Shown: positions 1 to 6,632, numbered from the stretch's first letter. The stretch is 6,788 nucleotides of DNA from Janthinobacterium lividum (GCA_945864765.1 CAMBDR010000236.1:1-6788), one strand, 5' to 3'. A program made the numbers and translations. Notes: generated from the letters alone by a model not told the origin.

Positions 1-165
1 TCCAAACGCGACCCTAATGAGTTACAAGGACGCAATGAAAACAACCGTGTGGTGAATTTTGATGCAGGGCCGAATCCATTACGATTAATCGGTCAATTAA
101 TTGATGTTAAAATCACCGATGTTCGGACTTATTCTTTGCGTGGTGAAATGCTCACGCAAGATTAA
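1..165 (+). CDS. miaB: MiaB C-terminus (tRNA ms2i6A37 methylthiotransferase), 5'-truncated
   Basis: The first 54 codons in frame 1 read as the end of MiaB and stop at TAA 163-165. MiaB is a radical-SAM iron-sulfur enzyme that adds the methylthio group to i6A37 of tRNAs reading UNN codons, in the cytoplasm. Only the C-terminal TRAM domain, which binds tRNA, is present. The recognisable stretches are RNENNRVVNF and ITDVRTYSLRGE, which match the conserved RTENNRVVNF and ITDVxxxSLRG segments of the family. The radical-SAM CxxxCxxC motif lies upstream of the window. It is followed by phoH, the classical neighbour. The fragment is AT-rich (about 42% GC by hand count over 1-180) compared with the genes downstream. 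Confidence 0.93.
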   Translation, partial: SKRDPNELQGRNENNRVVNFDAGPNPLRLIGQLIDVKITDVRTYSLRGEMLTQD

Positions 166-205
166 AACCATCTACCCTCAACATTTAACGATTTTTACCG
201 ACAAT

Positions 206-1309
206 TTGAAACCCAACGCGCCACATCAACCTTTATATTTTGTTCCAGAGCCATTTGAAAATGGCCGTTTGGCGCATTTGTGCGGCCCGCTGGACGAAAA
301 TTTACGCCAAATTTCATCGGCACTGGATGTCACCCTGTTCCGGCGTGGCGAAAAATTCATTATTAGCGGCCATAAAGCCGAGCGCGCAGTCAAAATCCTC
401 GAACACTTTTATGCCTGCGCCGACAAGCCGATCGGGGTGGAAGAAATCCAACTCGCGCTGGTTGAACAAAGAGCGGTACTCGATACCCTCAGTGCCAGCC
501 CCGGCGCGCCCGCTGCCAGTGACTTGGCCGAGCAAGCCCGCTTAGCCCAGGCCATGGCCGAAACGGCCGCCGCCGAAGTGGCCAGCAGCCCCTTGCTAAA
601 AACCCGGCGCAACGACTTGCGTGGCCGCACCCCGCACCAGGTGCAATATTTAAAAGCCATTTTGGAACACGATATCAGCTTTGGGGTTGGCCCGGCAGGT
701 ACCGGCAAAACTTATCTGGCGGTAGCCTGTGCGGTGGATGCGCTGGAGCGCGATGCCGTCAAACGCATTATTTTGACCCGGCCCGCAGTGGAAGCGGGTG
801 AACGGTTGGGCTTTTTACCGGGCGACTTGGCGCAAAAAGTAGACCCGTATTTGCGCCCGCTGTACGACGCCCTGTACGACTTACTGGGTTTTGACCGCAC
901 CCAAAAAATGTTTGAAAAACAAATGATTGAAGTCGCGCCGCTGGCGTATATGCGTGGCCGCACCCTCAACCATGCGTTTATTATTCTCGATGAAGCGCAA
1001 AATACCACCACCGAACAAATGAAGATGTTTTTAACCCGCATCGGTTTTGGTAGCCGCGCCGTCATTACCGGCGACGTGACCCAAATCGATTTACAACGCG
1101 GGCAAAAATCGGGCTTGATCGATGCCCTCAAAGTCTTGAAAGACGTGCGCGGTATTGCCTTCACCCATTTTTCCAGTGCCGACGTGGTGCGCCATCCGCT
1201 GGTAGCGCGCATTGTTGATGCCTATGAAGCCCATAGCGCACTCGAACACGAATCCAGCAGCCACCCCTTGCCGCCGCCCACGCGCTTGCACTATGCCAGA
1301 AAAAAATAA
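206..1309 (+). CDS. ybeZ: PhoH-family ATPase YbeZ
   Basis: PhoH/YbeZ is a cytoplasmic P-loop NTPase that works with the endoribonuclease YbeY in rRNA maturation and RNA quality control. From the start chosen here it has 367 residues, near the upper end of the family. Visible in order are a KH-like N-terminal part (LCGPLDENLRQ, then RRGEKFIISG), an Ala-rich linker, Walker A GPAGTGKT at residues 162-169, the PhoH signature around TRPAVEAGERLGFLPGDL, Walker B FIILDEAQ at 258-265, and the sensor-like ITGDVTQIDL. The start is uncertain. TTG 206 gives the expected short leader (KPNAPHQPLYFVPEP), but no Shine-Dalgarno is visible. The frame is open back to TTG 101, ATG 104 and ATG 119, all inside miaB, which would add up to 35 residues unlike the family. 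The 3' end overlaps ybeY by 17 nt. Confidence 0.93.
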   Translation: MKPNAPHQPLYFVPEPFENGRLAHLCGPLDENLRQISSALDVTLFRRGEKFIISGHKAERAVKILEHFYACADKPIGVEEIQLALVEQRAVLDTLSASPGAPAASDLAEQARLAQAMAETAAAEVASSPLLKTRRNDLRGRTPHQVQYLKAILEHDISFGVGPAGTGKTYLAVACAVDALERDAVKRIILTRPAVEAGERLGFLPGDLAQKVDPYLRPLYDALYDLLGFDRTQKMFEKQMIEVAPLAYMRGRTLNHAFIILDEAQNTTTEQMKMFLTRIGFGSRAVITGDVTQIDLQRGQKSGLIDALKVLKDVRGIAFTHFSSADVVRHPLVARIVDAYEAHSALEHESSSHPLPPPTRLHYARKK

Positions 1310-1787
1310 ACTCTCGCTCTCGGTACAATATCCCGACCCCCGGCTACGCGCCGAGCTGGGTCGCCCACTACTGCGGCGCTGGGTGCAGGCTGCGCTACTG
1401 GGGCCAGCCGAGTTGACCTTGCGCTTTGTTGATGCGGCCGAAGGCCAAACCTTAAATCGCGATTATCGCGGCAAAGACTATGCCACCAATGTGCTGACCT
1501 TTGCCTACAGCGAAGATGAGGTGGACGGCGTGGATGAGGTGGATGTGGCTGCCAATAGCGATATTTGCCGCGCCGACATCGTCTTGTGTACCGACATTTT
1601 GCAACAGGAAGCGCACAGCCAAAATAAAAGCTTGCTGGCGCACAGCGCCCACCTGATCGTGCACGGGGTCTTGCATGCGCAAGGCTTTGATCATGAAAAC
1701 GATGCCCAGGCCGAAGAAATGGAGCAAGAAGAAATCCGCATCCTGGCGCGCCTGGGTTTTGCCAACCCCTACCTCGAAGCGGATTAA
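1293..1787 (+). CDS. ybeY: Endoribonuclease YbeY (16S rRNA maturation)
   Basis: YbeY is a zinc-dependent single-strand endoribonuclease needed for 16S rRNA 3'-end processing and 70S ribosome quality control. The 164-residue product carries the signature HGVLHAQGFDH, whose metal-binding histidines are H124, H128 and H134, plus the conserved strand DYATNVLTF. ATG 1293 was chosen because it begins the usual MPxKxKLSLSVQY-like leader; upstream in-frame starts inside phoH add 27 unrelated residues. There is no clear Shine-Dalgarno, so translation is probably coupled to phoH through the 17-nt overlap. Between TNVLTFAY and the ADIVLC strand there is an acidic loop containing DEVDGVDEVD, longer than I expect for the family, made by an imperfect direct DNA repeat. 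The catalytic core looks intact. Confidence 0.95.
   Translation: MPEKNKLSLSVQYPDPRLRAELGRPLLRRWVQAALLGPAELTLRFVDAAEGQTLNRDYRGKDYATNVLTFAYSEDEVDGVDEVDVAANSDICRADIVLCTDILQQEAHSQNKSLLAHSAHLIVHGVLHAQGFDHENDAQAEEMEQEEIRILARLGFANPYLEAD
1515..1544 (+). repeat. Direct repeat of GATGAGGTGGAY inside ybeY
   Basis: The 12-mer GATGAGGTGGAC at 1515-1526 recurs as GATGAGGTGGAT at 1533-1544, separated by GGCGTG. The repeat is in frame and encodes DEVD-GV-DEVD in the loop before the ADIVLC strand. It looks like an in-frame short duplication tolerated in a surface loop. Confidence 0.7.
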
Positions 1788-1793
1788 CCCACC

Positions 1794-2486
1794 ATGTTAG
1801 ACGGCAACCTGTCCCTGATCACCCCCGAAGGTATCCGCCTGCGCTTAACCCCGGCCGGCCCCACGGTACGCGCTTTTGCCTGGGTGATTGACCTGTTGGT
1901 CTGGTTCGGTATTTTCATCGCGCTTTCGATCATGTCAGCGCTTTTGTCTTCCACCATCGGCGATAGCAAAACCACCTCGGGCTTTATGTTGATTGGTACG
2001 TTCGTCAGCTATTGGGGCTACCCTGTTTTGTGTGAAGTGTATTGGCGCGGTGCCACCGTTGGCAAGCGCGCGATGGGCATTAAAGTGGTGCGCAGCGACG
2101 GCTTACCGGTAGGCTGGCGCGAATCGGTGCTGCGCAACCTGTTATTGGTCGCCGATTTTTTACCCGCCTTGTATGTGACCGGTTTGGTGTGCATGCTGAG
2201 CGATACCCAATTTCGCCGCCTGGGCGATTGGGTGGCTGGCACCCAGGTGATTTACGTGGAAAAAGTCAACCAACGCGGCGTGGCCAACACCACCCCGCCG
2301 CAACCCTTGCCCTTTGCCCTGACGCCACAACAACAAAGCGCACTGGTCGATTTATTTGAGCGCGAACCGACCCTGCCCATCGCCCGCCTGATTGAATTGG
2401 GCACCATTGCCCAACCGCTGACCCAGCGCGAGGGTACCGAATCGGTGAAACAAATGCGCGCCTATGTCGCCGGGATATTGCAATGA
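1794..2486 (+). CDS. RDD-family membrane protein
   Basis: This 230-residue inner-membrane protein belongs to the RDD family, named for a conserved Arg and two Asp. R26 and D33 sit in the first hydrophobic segment (VRAFAWVIDLLVW). The GATVGKRAMGIKVV motif at 86-99 and RRLGDWVAGTQVIYV at 141-155 are typical. Three or four membrane segments are likely, at about 26-52, 63-82 and 112-135. The last 75 residues (QQQSALVDLFEREP and following) are soluble and probably cytoplasmic. The family's function is not established; transport roles have been proposed for some members. It starts 6 nt after ybeY without a good Shine-Dalgarno and its stop overlaps the next start as ATGA. With the SpoIIM, DUF4129, DUF4350 and MoxR genes it forms a recurrent cassette. 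Confidence 0.88.
   Translation: MLDGNLSLITPEGIRLRLTPAGPTVRAFAWVIDLLVWFGIFIALSIMSALLSSTIGDSKTTSGFMLIGTFVSYWGYPVLCEVYWRGATVGKRAMGIKVVRSDGLPVGWRESVLRNLLLVADFLPALYVTGLVCMLSDTQFRRLGDWVAGTQVIYVEKVNQRGVANTTPPQPLPFALTPQQQSALVDLFEREPTLPIARLIELGTIAQPLTQREGTESVKQMRAYVAGILQ
2472..2475 (+). promoter_or_regulatory. Shine-Dalgarno GGGA before the SpoIIM-family gene
   Basis: GGGA lies 7 nt ahead of ATG 2483, inside the end of the RDD gene. Together with the ATGA stop-start overlap it supports that start and translational coupling. Confidence 0.45.
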
Positions 2487-3448
2487 AACAAAGCCAATTT
2501 GAAAGTGAAAACAGCGCGCTGTGGCAAGAACTTGAAGCCTTGTTGGCCAACAAAGCCACCAACAAAGCAAACAACAACGCCCCCGACCGCACCCAATTGC
2601 CCACGCTGTATCGGCGTTTATGCCAGTGTCTGGCCTTATCCGGGCAACGCGGCTATTCGCCCCAACTAACGCAATATTTGCATCGACTGGTACTGGACTG
2701 CCATCAACAGTTTTATGGTGCCGCAGTGGAACGGCCATTCACCCTGCACCAATGGCTGGGGGTAGAATTTCCGCGCCGGGTGCGGCAAGAATGGCGCTTG
2801 TTTTTATTCGTCAACCTCTTGTTTTGGGGGGTGGCCCTGATAGTCGGCTTAATGGTTTGGAGTAACCCGGATTGGGCTTACAGCTTTGCCTCGGCCAAAG
2901 AACTGGAAGGCATGCGCGATATGTATAAACCGCACCCCAGCCGTATGGGGCGCGGTGGTAGCGGCGGCGATATTGCCATGTTCGGCTTTTATATCTGGAA
3001 TAACGTCTCGATTTGCTTTCGCACCTTCGCCGGTGGCTTGTTTGGCGGCATTCCCGCCTTGCTCAGCGTCGGCTTTAACGCCATCAACCTGGGCGTGGTG
3101 GCGGCCTGGCTCAGTCTGGACGATAGCACCCGCCTCAATTTTTGGTCGTTCGTGGTCACCCATTCCAGCTTTGAAGTGACCGGTTTGCTGTTGGCGGGCC
3201 TGGCTGGTATGCGCATGGGCATGGCCCTGATCAAACCGGGCCGCATGACGCGCCGCCAAGCGCTCAGTTACACGGGGGAATATGTGTTTCCCATCGTGGT
3301 GGGGGCCGCCATTCTGACCTTGCTCGCGGCGTTTTTTGAAGGCTTTTGGTCGGCCAGTGGTGCCGCGCCGATGGTGAAATTCGTGGTCGGTGGCGTCTGT
3401 TGGAGCATCGTTATCCTGTTTTTCAGCGTGGCCGGGCGGAGACCTTAA
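2483..3448 (+). CDS. SpoIIM-family (DUF95) integral membrane protein
   Basis: This 321-residue protein matches the stage II sporulation protein M family. In Bacillus SpoIIM scaffolds peptidoglycan hydrolases during engulfment; in non-sporulating Gram-negative bacteria the name is a family label and the role is unknown. The first 100 residues or so are soluble and hydrophilic (QRGYSPQLTQYLHRLV). They are followed by a membrane segment at about 104-127 and a core with the family landmarks: FYIWNNVSICFRTFAGGLFGG, NAINLG, H227 and E231 in HSSFEVTG, and E286 and W289 in FEGFW. Four or five further membrane helices follow. It overlaps the RDD gene by 4 nt and the next gene by 1 nt (TAATG). An Asn/Lys-rich linker near residue 25 contains a short tandem repeat. 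Confidence 0.88.
   Translation: MKQSQFESENSALWQELEALLANKATNKANNNAPDRTQLPTLYRRLCQCLALSGQRGYSPQLTQYLHRLVLDCHQQFYGAAVERPFTLHQWLGVEFPRRVRQEWRLFLFVNLLFWGVALIVGLMVWSNPDWAYSFASAKELEGMRDMYKPHPSRMGRGGSGGDIAMFGFYIWNNVSICFRTFAGGLFGGIPALLSVGFNAINLGVVAAWLSLDDSTRLNFWSFVVTHSSFEVTGLLLAGLAGMRMGMALIKPGRMTRRQALSYTGEYVFPIVVGAAILTLLAAFFEGFWSASGAAPMVKFVVGGVCWSIVILFFSVAGRRP
2549..2572 (+). repeat. 12-bp tandem repeat x2 in the SpoIIM-family gene
   Basis: AACAAAGCCACC at 2549-2560 is followed directly by AACAAAGCAAAC at 2561-2572 (10 of 12 identical). It is in frame and encodes NKAT-NKAN in the hydrophilic N-terminal region. Confidence 0.55.
3438..3441 (+). promoter_or_regulatory. Shine-Dalgarno GGAG before the DUF4129 gene
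   Basis: GGAG stands 6 nt before ATG 3448. It decides this start over in-frame upstream codons from 3346, which lie inside the SpoIIM-family gene. Confidence 0.6.
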
Positions 3449-5097
3449 TGCAAATCGACAAACTGGTGTTGGATTTGCGCCCACGCAGCAATTATCAGGC
3501 GCTGGATCTGGGCTTTGCCTTACTGCGGCTGGCAGCGGCCCAAACGTATTTAAGCTTTTTGGCGCTGTGGCTGCCCTTAATGGCCTTCCTCACACTGCTG
3601 GCTTGCTTAAGCCCAAGCAATAGCCCCTGGCTGTTTGTCGTTGCATGGTGGTTGCGCCCGCTGCTGGAGCGCGCCCCTTTATATGTGTTATCGCGTGCCG
3701 TGTTTGGTGAAAAAGTGACTTGGCAAGCGGCGGTACTGGCCTGGCCGGGGCAACTTGCTGGCGGCTGGTTTTATTTAATGGCCTTGCGCCCGTTTTTAAT
3801 CTCTCGTTGCCTGGGGCAGCCCATTTGGCAACTCGAAGGCGCACGTGGCAAAACCGCACGCGAACGCTATATGGTGATTAGCCGCCAAGGTGCGGGCACC
3901 AGTGCCGGCTGGTTTGGTCTGGCTTGCGTGCATTTTGAAGTGGTTTTGCAATTTGGCCTGATCGCCCTGATTGGCTTGTTTTTTAGCGACAATGATTGGG
4001 TCAACCCGTTTGCCCTGTTTTTAAAACTGGAGAAAAATGTCACGTCCCTCTCCGGCATCTTGCTCACCTATGGCTTGTACACCCTATCCATCGCAGTGAT
4101 TGCGCCGATTTATAGCGCAGGCGGTTTAACCCTGTACCTGAACCGCCGCGCCACATTGGAAGCCTGGGATATTGAATTGGTCCTGCGCCAGATTCAGCCA
4201 CCGGGCCAAGGCAGTGGCGCACAACCTGGCAAAAGCGCAGGCAAAAGCGCTGGCCGCGCGCTGGCATGGCTACTACCGCTGTTGCTGTTGCTACCGCTCG
4301 CGCCCCAGCCGGGCCAGGCTGCGCCAACCAAACCAAGCCAAGCCAAGTCAGCGCAGTCCACTCAGTTGCCGTGCAACGCGCCGGAGTACTGGAACAACCC
4401 GGAAACCGGACGCAGCCCCGATCATGATGCCAAACAAACGGCATTGCGCCAGGAAGTGCGCAATATCTACACCGATACCGATTTGCGCAGTTTCGAGTGT
4501 AAATCATCATGGCAAGTCAAGCCTGGGTTAATCAATCTGGATTGGCTCAAAAAGAAAGAGGAGCGCAAACCAGTCAAGCCGTGGTTTGGTTTGGGGCTGT
4601 TGGGTGCCGATCTGATAAAAATCGCGATTATTGTGGCCGCTTTGTCGCTCTTGATTTTTATCATTTATCGCTATCGCGACCAATTTGGCAAATGGCTACC
4701 GCAAACCAAAGCCGCTGCCGCGACCGAAGTGGGCGGGCTGGATATTCGCCCCGAGAGTTTGCCCAAATCGGTGACCGCCAGCGTAAAAAAATTATGGCAG
4801 GAACAACAGCGCCGCGCCGCGCTGGCTTTGCTGTATCGCGCTACCCTCTCGCGCCTGGTGAGTGAGCATGGCCTGCATATTTCACGCGGCGCAACAGAGG
4901 GTGATTGCTTGCGTATTGCGCTCAGCGAGCGCGAGCAATTAGGCGCTGCCTGCTGGCAAATCACCCAGGACAGCACCGCTTTATGGCTGCGCGCAGCCTA
5001 TGGCGAACTCTGGCCCGATACCGATCAAGTGTTGGCAGCCTGCAGCCGCTGGGATCTGGCTTTTGGCGCTAGCCATGGCGAGCGGGAGGCTGCATGA
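3448..5097 (+). CDS. Large membrane protein with C-terminal DUF4129 domain
   Basis: The 549-residue protein has two membrane parts. Residues 1-250 form a multi-pass domain that opens with MQIDKLVLDLRPRSNYQALD and includes WWLRPLLERAPLYVLSRAVFG and PIWQLEGARGKTARERY, with about five hydrophobic segments. A Gly/Lys/Ser linker (261-268) leads to a strongly hydrophobic stretch (271-285, LLPLLLLLPLA) ending in GQAAP. Then come a polar segment with C309 and C351, a membrane helix at about 388-410, and a soluble tail. The tail carries the DUF4129 hallmark ALALLYRATLSRLV plus RGATEGDCLR near 455-485. DUF4129 is common in membrane proteins next to MoxR and DUF58 genes; its biochemical role is unknown. 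The start is set by GGAG and a 1-nt overlap with the previous gene; the stop overlaps the next start by 4 nt. The hydrophobic 271-290 stretch resembles a signal peptide, so a fusion of two ancestral proteins is possible. Confidence 0.87.
   Translation: MQIDKLVLDLRPRSNYQALDLGFALLRLAAAQTYLSFLALWLPLMAFLTLLACLSPSNSPWLFVVAWWLRPLLERAPLYVLSRAVFGEKVTWQAAVLAWPGQLAGGWFYLMALRPFLISRCLGQPIWQLEGARGKTARERYMVISRQGAGTSAGWFGLACVHFEVVLQFGLIALIGLFFSDNDWVNPFALFLKLEKNVTSLSGILLTYGLYTLSIAVIAPIYSAGGLTLYLNRRATLEAWDIELVLRQIQPPGQGSGAQPGKSAGKSAGRALAWLLPLLLLLPLAPQPGQAAPTKPSQAKSAQSTQLPCNAPEYWNNPETGRSPDHDAKQTALRQEVRNIYTDTDLRSFECKSSWQVKPGLINLDWLKKKEERKPVKPWFGLGLLGADLIKIAIIVAALSLLIFIIYRYRDQFGKWLPQTKAAAATEVGGLDIRPESLPKSVTASVKKLWQEQQRRAALALLYRATLSRLVSEHGLHISRGATEGDCLRIALSEREQLGAACWQITQDSTALWLRAAYGELWPDTDQVLAACSRWDLAFGASHGEREAA
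4228..4251 (+). repeat. 12-bp tandem repeat x2 in the DUF4129 gene linker
   Basis: GGCAAAAGCGCA at 4228-4239 is followed directly by GGCAAAAGCGCT at 4240-4251 (11 of 12 identical). It encodes GKSA-GKSA in the linker just before the signal-peptide-like hydrophobic stretch. Confidence 0.7.
5084..5089 (+). promoter_or_regulatory. Strong Shine-Dalgarno GGGAGG before the DUF4350 gene
   Basis: GGGAGG lies 4 nt before ATG 5094, the best ribosome binding site in the window. It supports this start and suggests efficient re-initiation at the ATGA overlap. Confidence 0.65.
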
Positions 5098-6632
5098 AAC
5101 TCAGTTCCAGCGAAATCACCAAACTGCTGCTCTGGGTCTGCCTGTTTGCCCTGTTGGGCTGGCTTTGGTGGTATTGCTTTGAAAAGCGCGTGAGCGCGGT
5201 GCCAACGGTTTCCAAGGCGGCCAAAGAAAATACCTTTTTGGGTGCCAGCCGCCTGCTGAAAAAGCACGACTATCGGGTTAAAACCATCGTCAATCTTGAA
5301 GGCGCGCTGGATCACCCCTTACCCAAAGGCACGCTGTATTTGCGCAGCATGAGCGGCACCATTGAACCCAAGCAAACCACGGTTTTGCTGAGCTGGGTTG
5401 AACAAGGCAATACCCTGATCTATCAACCGCGTTGGACTGGCAAAAACATCACCGCAGATTTGTCCCGCCTCTGCACCAAAACCCCCTTGCAATTGAGCGA
5501 CGATATCAGTGGCAAGATAAAGGATGATGAGGATGATGAGGATGATGAGGATGATGAGGATGACGAGGCTGATCAGCCCGCCAGCCAAAAACCGGGGTCA
5601 GGAGAATCGAGTGCTGAATCGAGTGCCGACGCCAAAAAAGCGGATGAAAAAGATGAGGCGGAAGATGAGGCAAAAGATGAGGCAAAAGATGGCAAAAATG
5701 ATGCCAAAAAAGATAAAAACAAGGATGATGACGAGGACGATAAGCCCCGGCTTTCAATCGACCCGATTCCCAGAACCCGCTTAAGCAGCGGCAGCCTCGA
5801 TCCGATTTCCAAACTGCTCGGCATTGAATTGCGGAGGGTATCTTTTAGCGAGAGCAAACCGGAAAAGGATAAAAAACCTGAGCCCGCCAAGGCTTTAAAG
5901 AAATTACGCAAGAAAAAAACCACCACCTGCCCGGCCGAAGTGCAGTGGCCCAATACCAGCTATGCGCTGCAAATGGATCATGACAACTTACGCCTGTTCA
6001 GTAAAAATGATGACAAGCTGATGTTGGCCGACCCATCCGGCCAGGCCCTGCGCATTTACCAACAAGGCCAAGGCCATATTGTGGTACTGGCAGAGGATTA
6101 TTTTCAAAACGCGGAACTGGCGTATTTCGACCATGCCGAAGTGTTGCTGAAAATAATGGGCTTGCAAGCCGAGCGCACCGTCCTGGTGATCCAACAATTA
6201 AAACACGAAGCCTGGTACGAAAAGCTGTGGAATCACTTTTACCTGGCGCTCTCGGCCTGCGCACTGGGTTTGCTGCTGTTGCTGTGGATTAGCGTGCGTC
6301 GCTTTGGCGCGGTCTACCCGATCCCCGAACCAAACCGGCGCGCCTTGCTGGAACATATTGACGCCAGCAGCCGTTGGCTGTGGCAAGTGCCGGGTGGGCG
6401 CGATATCTTGCTCAATGCCGCCCGCTCGCTCACCGTCAAAGTGTTGCAACGGCGCGCCCCGGCGATCATGCGTTTAAGCCAATCGGAACAAATTGCGCAA
6501 TTGAGCGAAGTTTGCTCAATCAACCGCCCCGATCTGGTCTTGGCCCTGTCCAGCGGCGTTGCGCCCACCCCCTTACTCTTTATCCGACAACTCAAAACCC
6601 GACAACGATTGAGAAAACATTATGAGCGATAG
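5094..6632 (+). CDS. DUF4350-type membrane protein with acidic repeat insertion
   Basis: This 512-residue protein has an N-terminal membrane anchor (about 10-28, rich in Trp and Leu), a large domain inferred to be periplasmic, a second membrane helix (about 380-401) and a cytoplasmic C-terminal helical part (RRFGAVYPIPEPNRRALLEH onward). The large domain shows the DUF4350 pattern: NTFLGASRLLKKHDY, LPKGTLYLRS, LLSWVEQGNTLIYQPR, then GQGHIVVLAEDYFQNAELA before the helix. DUF4350 is thought to adopt a GATase1-like Rossmann fold, but no enzymatic role is known. Members are often near 400 residues; the excess comes from an acidic tract at about 144-220 (five DDE units, ESSA and DEAK repeats) and a lysine-rich stretch at about 253-275. 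C127 and C279 flank both. Overlaps are 4 nt upstream and 11 nt with the MoxR gene. The family call rests on pattern and gene context. Confidence 0.82.
   Translation: MKLSSSEITKLLLWVCLFALLGWLWWYCFEKRVSAVPTVSKAAKENTFLGASRLLKKHDYRVKTIVNLEGALDHPLPKGTLYLRSMSGTIEPKQTTVLLSWVEQGNTLIYQPRWTGKNITADLSRLCTKTPLQLSDDISGKIKDDEDDEDDEDDEDDEADQPASQKPGSGESSAESSADAKKADEKDEAEDEAKDEAKDGKNDAKKDKNKDDDEDDKPRLSIDPIPRTRLSSGSLDPISKLLGIELRRVSFSESKPEKDKKPEPAKALKKLRKKKTTTCPAEVQWPNTSYALQMDHDNLRLFSKNDDKLMLADPSGQALRIYQQGQGHIVVLAEDYFQNAELAYFDHAEVLLKIMGLQAERTVLVIQQLKHEAWYEKLWNHFYLALSACALGLLLLLWISVRRFGAVYPIPEPNRRALLEHIDASSRWLWQVPGGRDILLNAARSLTVKVLQRRAPAIMRLSQSEQIAQLSEVCSINRPDLVLALSSGVAPTPLLFIRQLKTRQRLRKHYER
5523..5567 (+). repeat. 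9-bp tandem array GATGATGAG x5 (DDE repeats)
   Basis: Four perfect GATGATGAG units (5523-5558) and a fifth, GATGACGAG (5559-5567), encode DDE five times at residues 144-158 of the DUF4350 protein. The near-perfect DNA identity, without codon drift, points to recent slippage. Because the unit is a multiple of three, copy-number change would alter tract length but not reading frame. Confidence 0.95.
5604..5627 (+). repeat. 12-bp tandem repeat x2 (ESSA) in the DUF4350 gene
   Basis: GAATCGAGTGCT at 5604-5615 is followed by GAATCGAGTGCC at 5616-5627 (11 of 12 identical), encoding ESSA-ESSA within the acidic insertion. Confidence 0.75.
5652..5687 (+). repeat. 12-bp tandem repeat x3 (DEAE/DEAK) in the DUF4350 gene
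   Basis: GATGAGGCGGAA at 5652-5663 is followed by two identical GATGAGGCAAAA units at 5664-5675 and 5676-5687. They encode DEAE-DEAK-DEAK; a decayed fourth unit (GATGGCAAAAAT) follows directly. Confidence 0.8.

Noticed and set aside
101..205. Possible promoter for phoH (TTGATG as a -35 element, GACAAT at 200-205 as a -10)
   Set aside because: The two elements are far beyond 17 nt apart, and no matching partner box was found at the right spacing for either.
166..205. Terminator or small RNA between miaB and phoH
   Set aside because: The roughly 40-nt gap has no GC-rich inverted repeat followed by a T run; nothing supportable was seen.
557..583. Repeat AETA-A-AEVA in the PhoH linker as another 12-bp duplication
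   Set aside because: The two units differ at two bases and are separated by another GCC. In an alanine-rich linker this similarity is easily compositional.
712..1212. Long minus-strand open frame (166 codons) opposite phoH
   Set aside because: It lies entirely across the conserved PhoH ATPase core, and its translation shows no family motif.
2483..3448. SpoIIM homology as a sign of a spore-forming organism
   Set aside because: The surrounding genes are betaproteobacterial, and SpoIIM-family proteins are widespread in non-sporulating bacteria beside MoxR genes.
2849..3484. Long minus-strand open frame (211 codons) opposite the SpoIIM-family gene
   Set aside because: It mirrors a GC-biased coding gene, has a low-complexity His/Ala/Gly composition and no recognisable domain. 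The plus-strand protein has clear family landmarks.
5506..5757. Minus-strand reading frame rich in His-His-Pro repeats, looking like a metal-binding protein
   Set aside because: It is the complement of the GATGATGAG array inside the DUF4350 gene. It has no family resemblance or ribosome binding site, and the repeat alone explains it.
5524..5784. Plus-strand frame starting with Met-Met-Arg repeats
   Set aside because: This is the same 9-bp array read out of frame; the in-frame DUF4350 reading is strongly supported.
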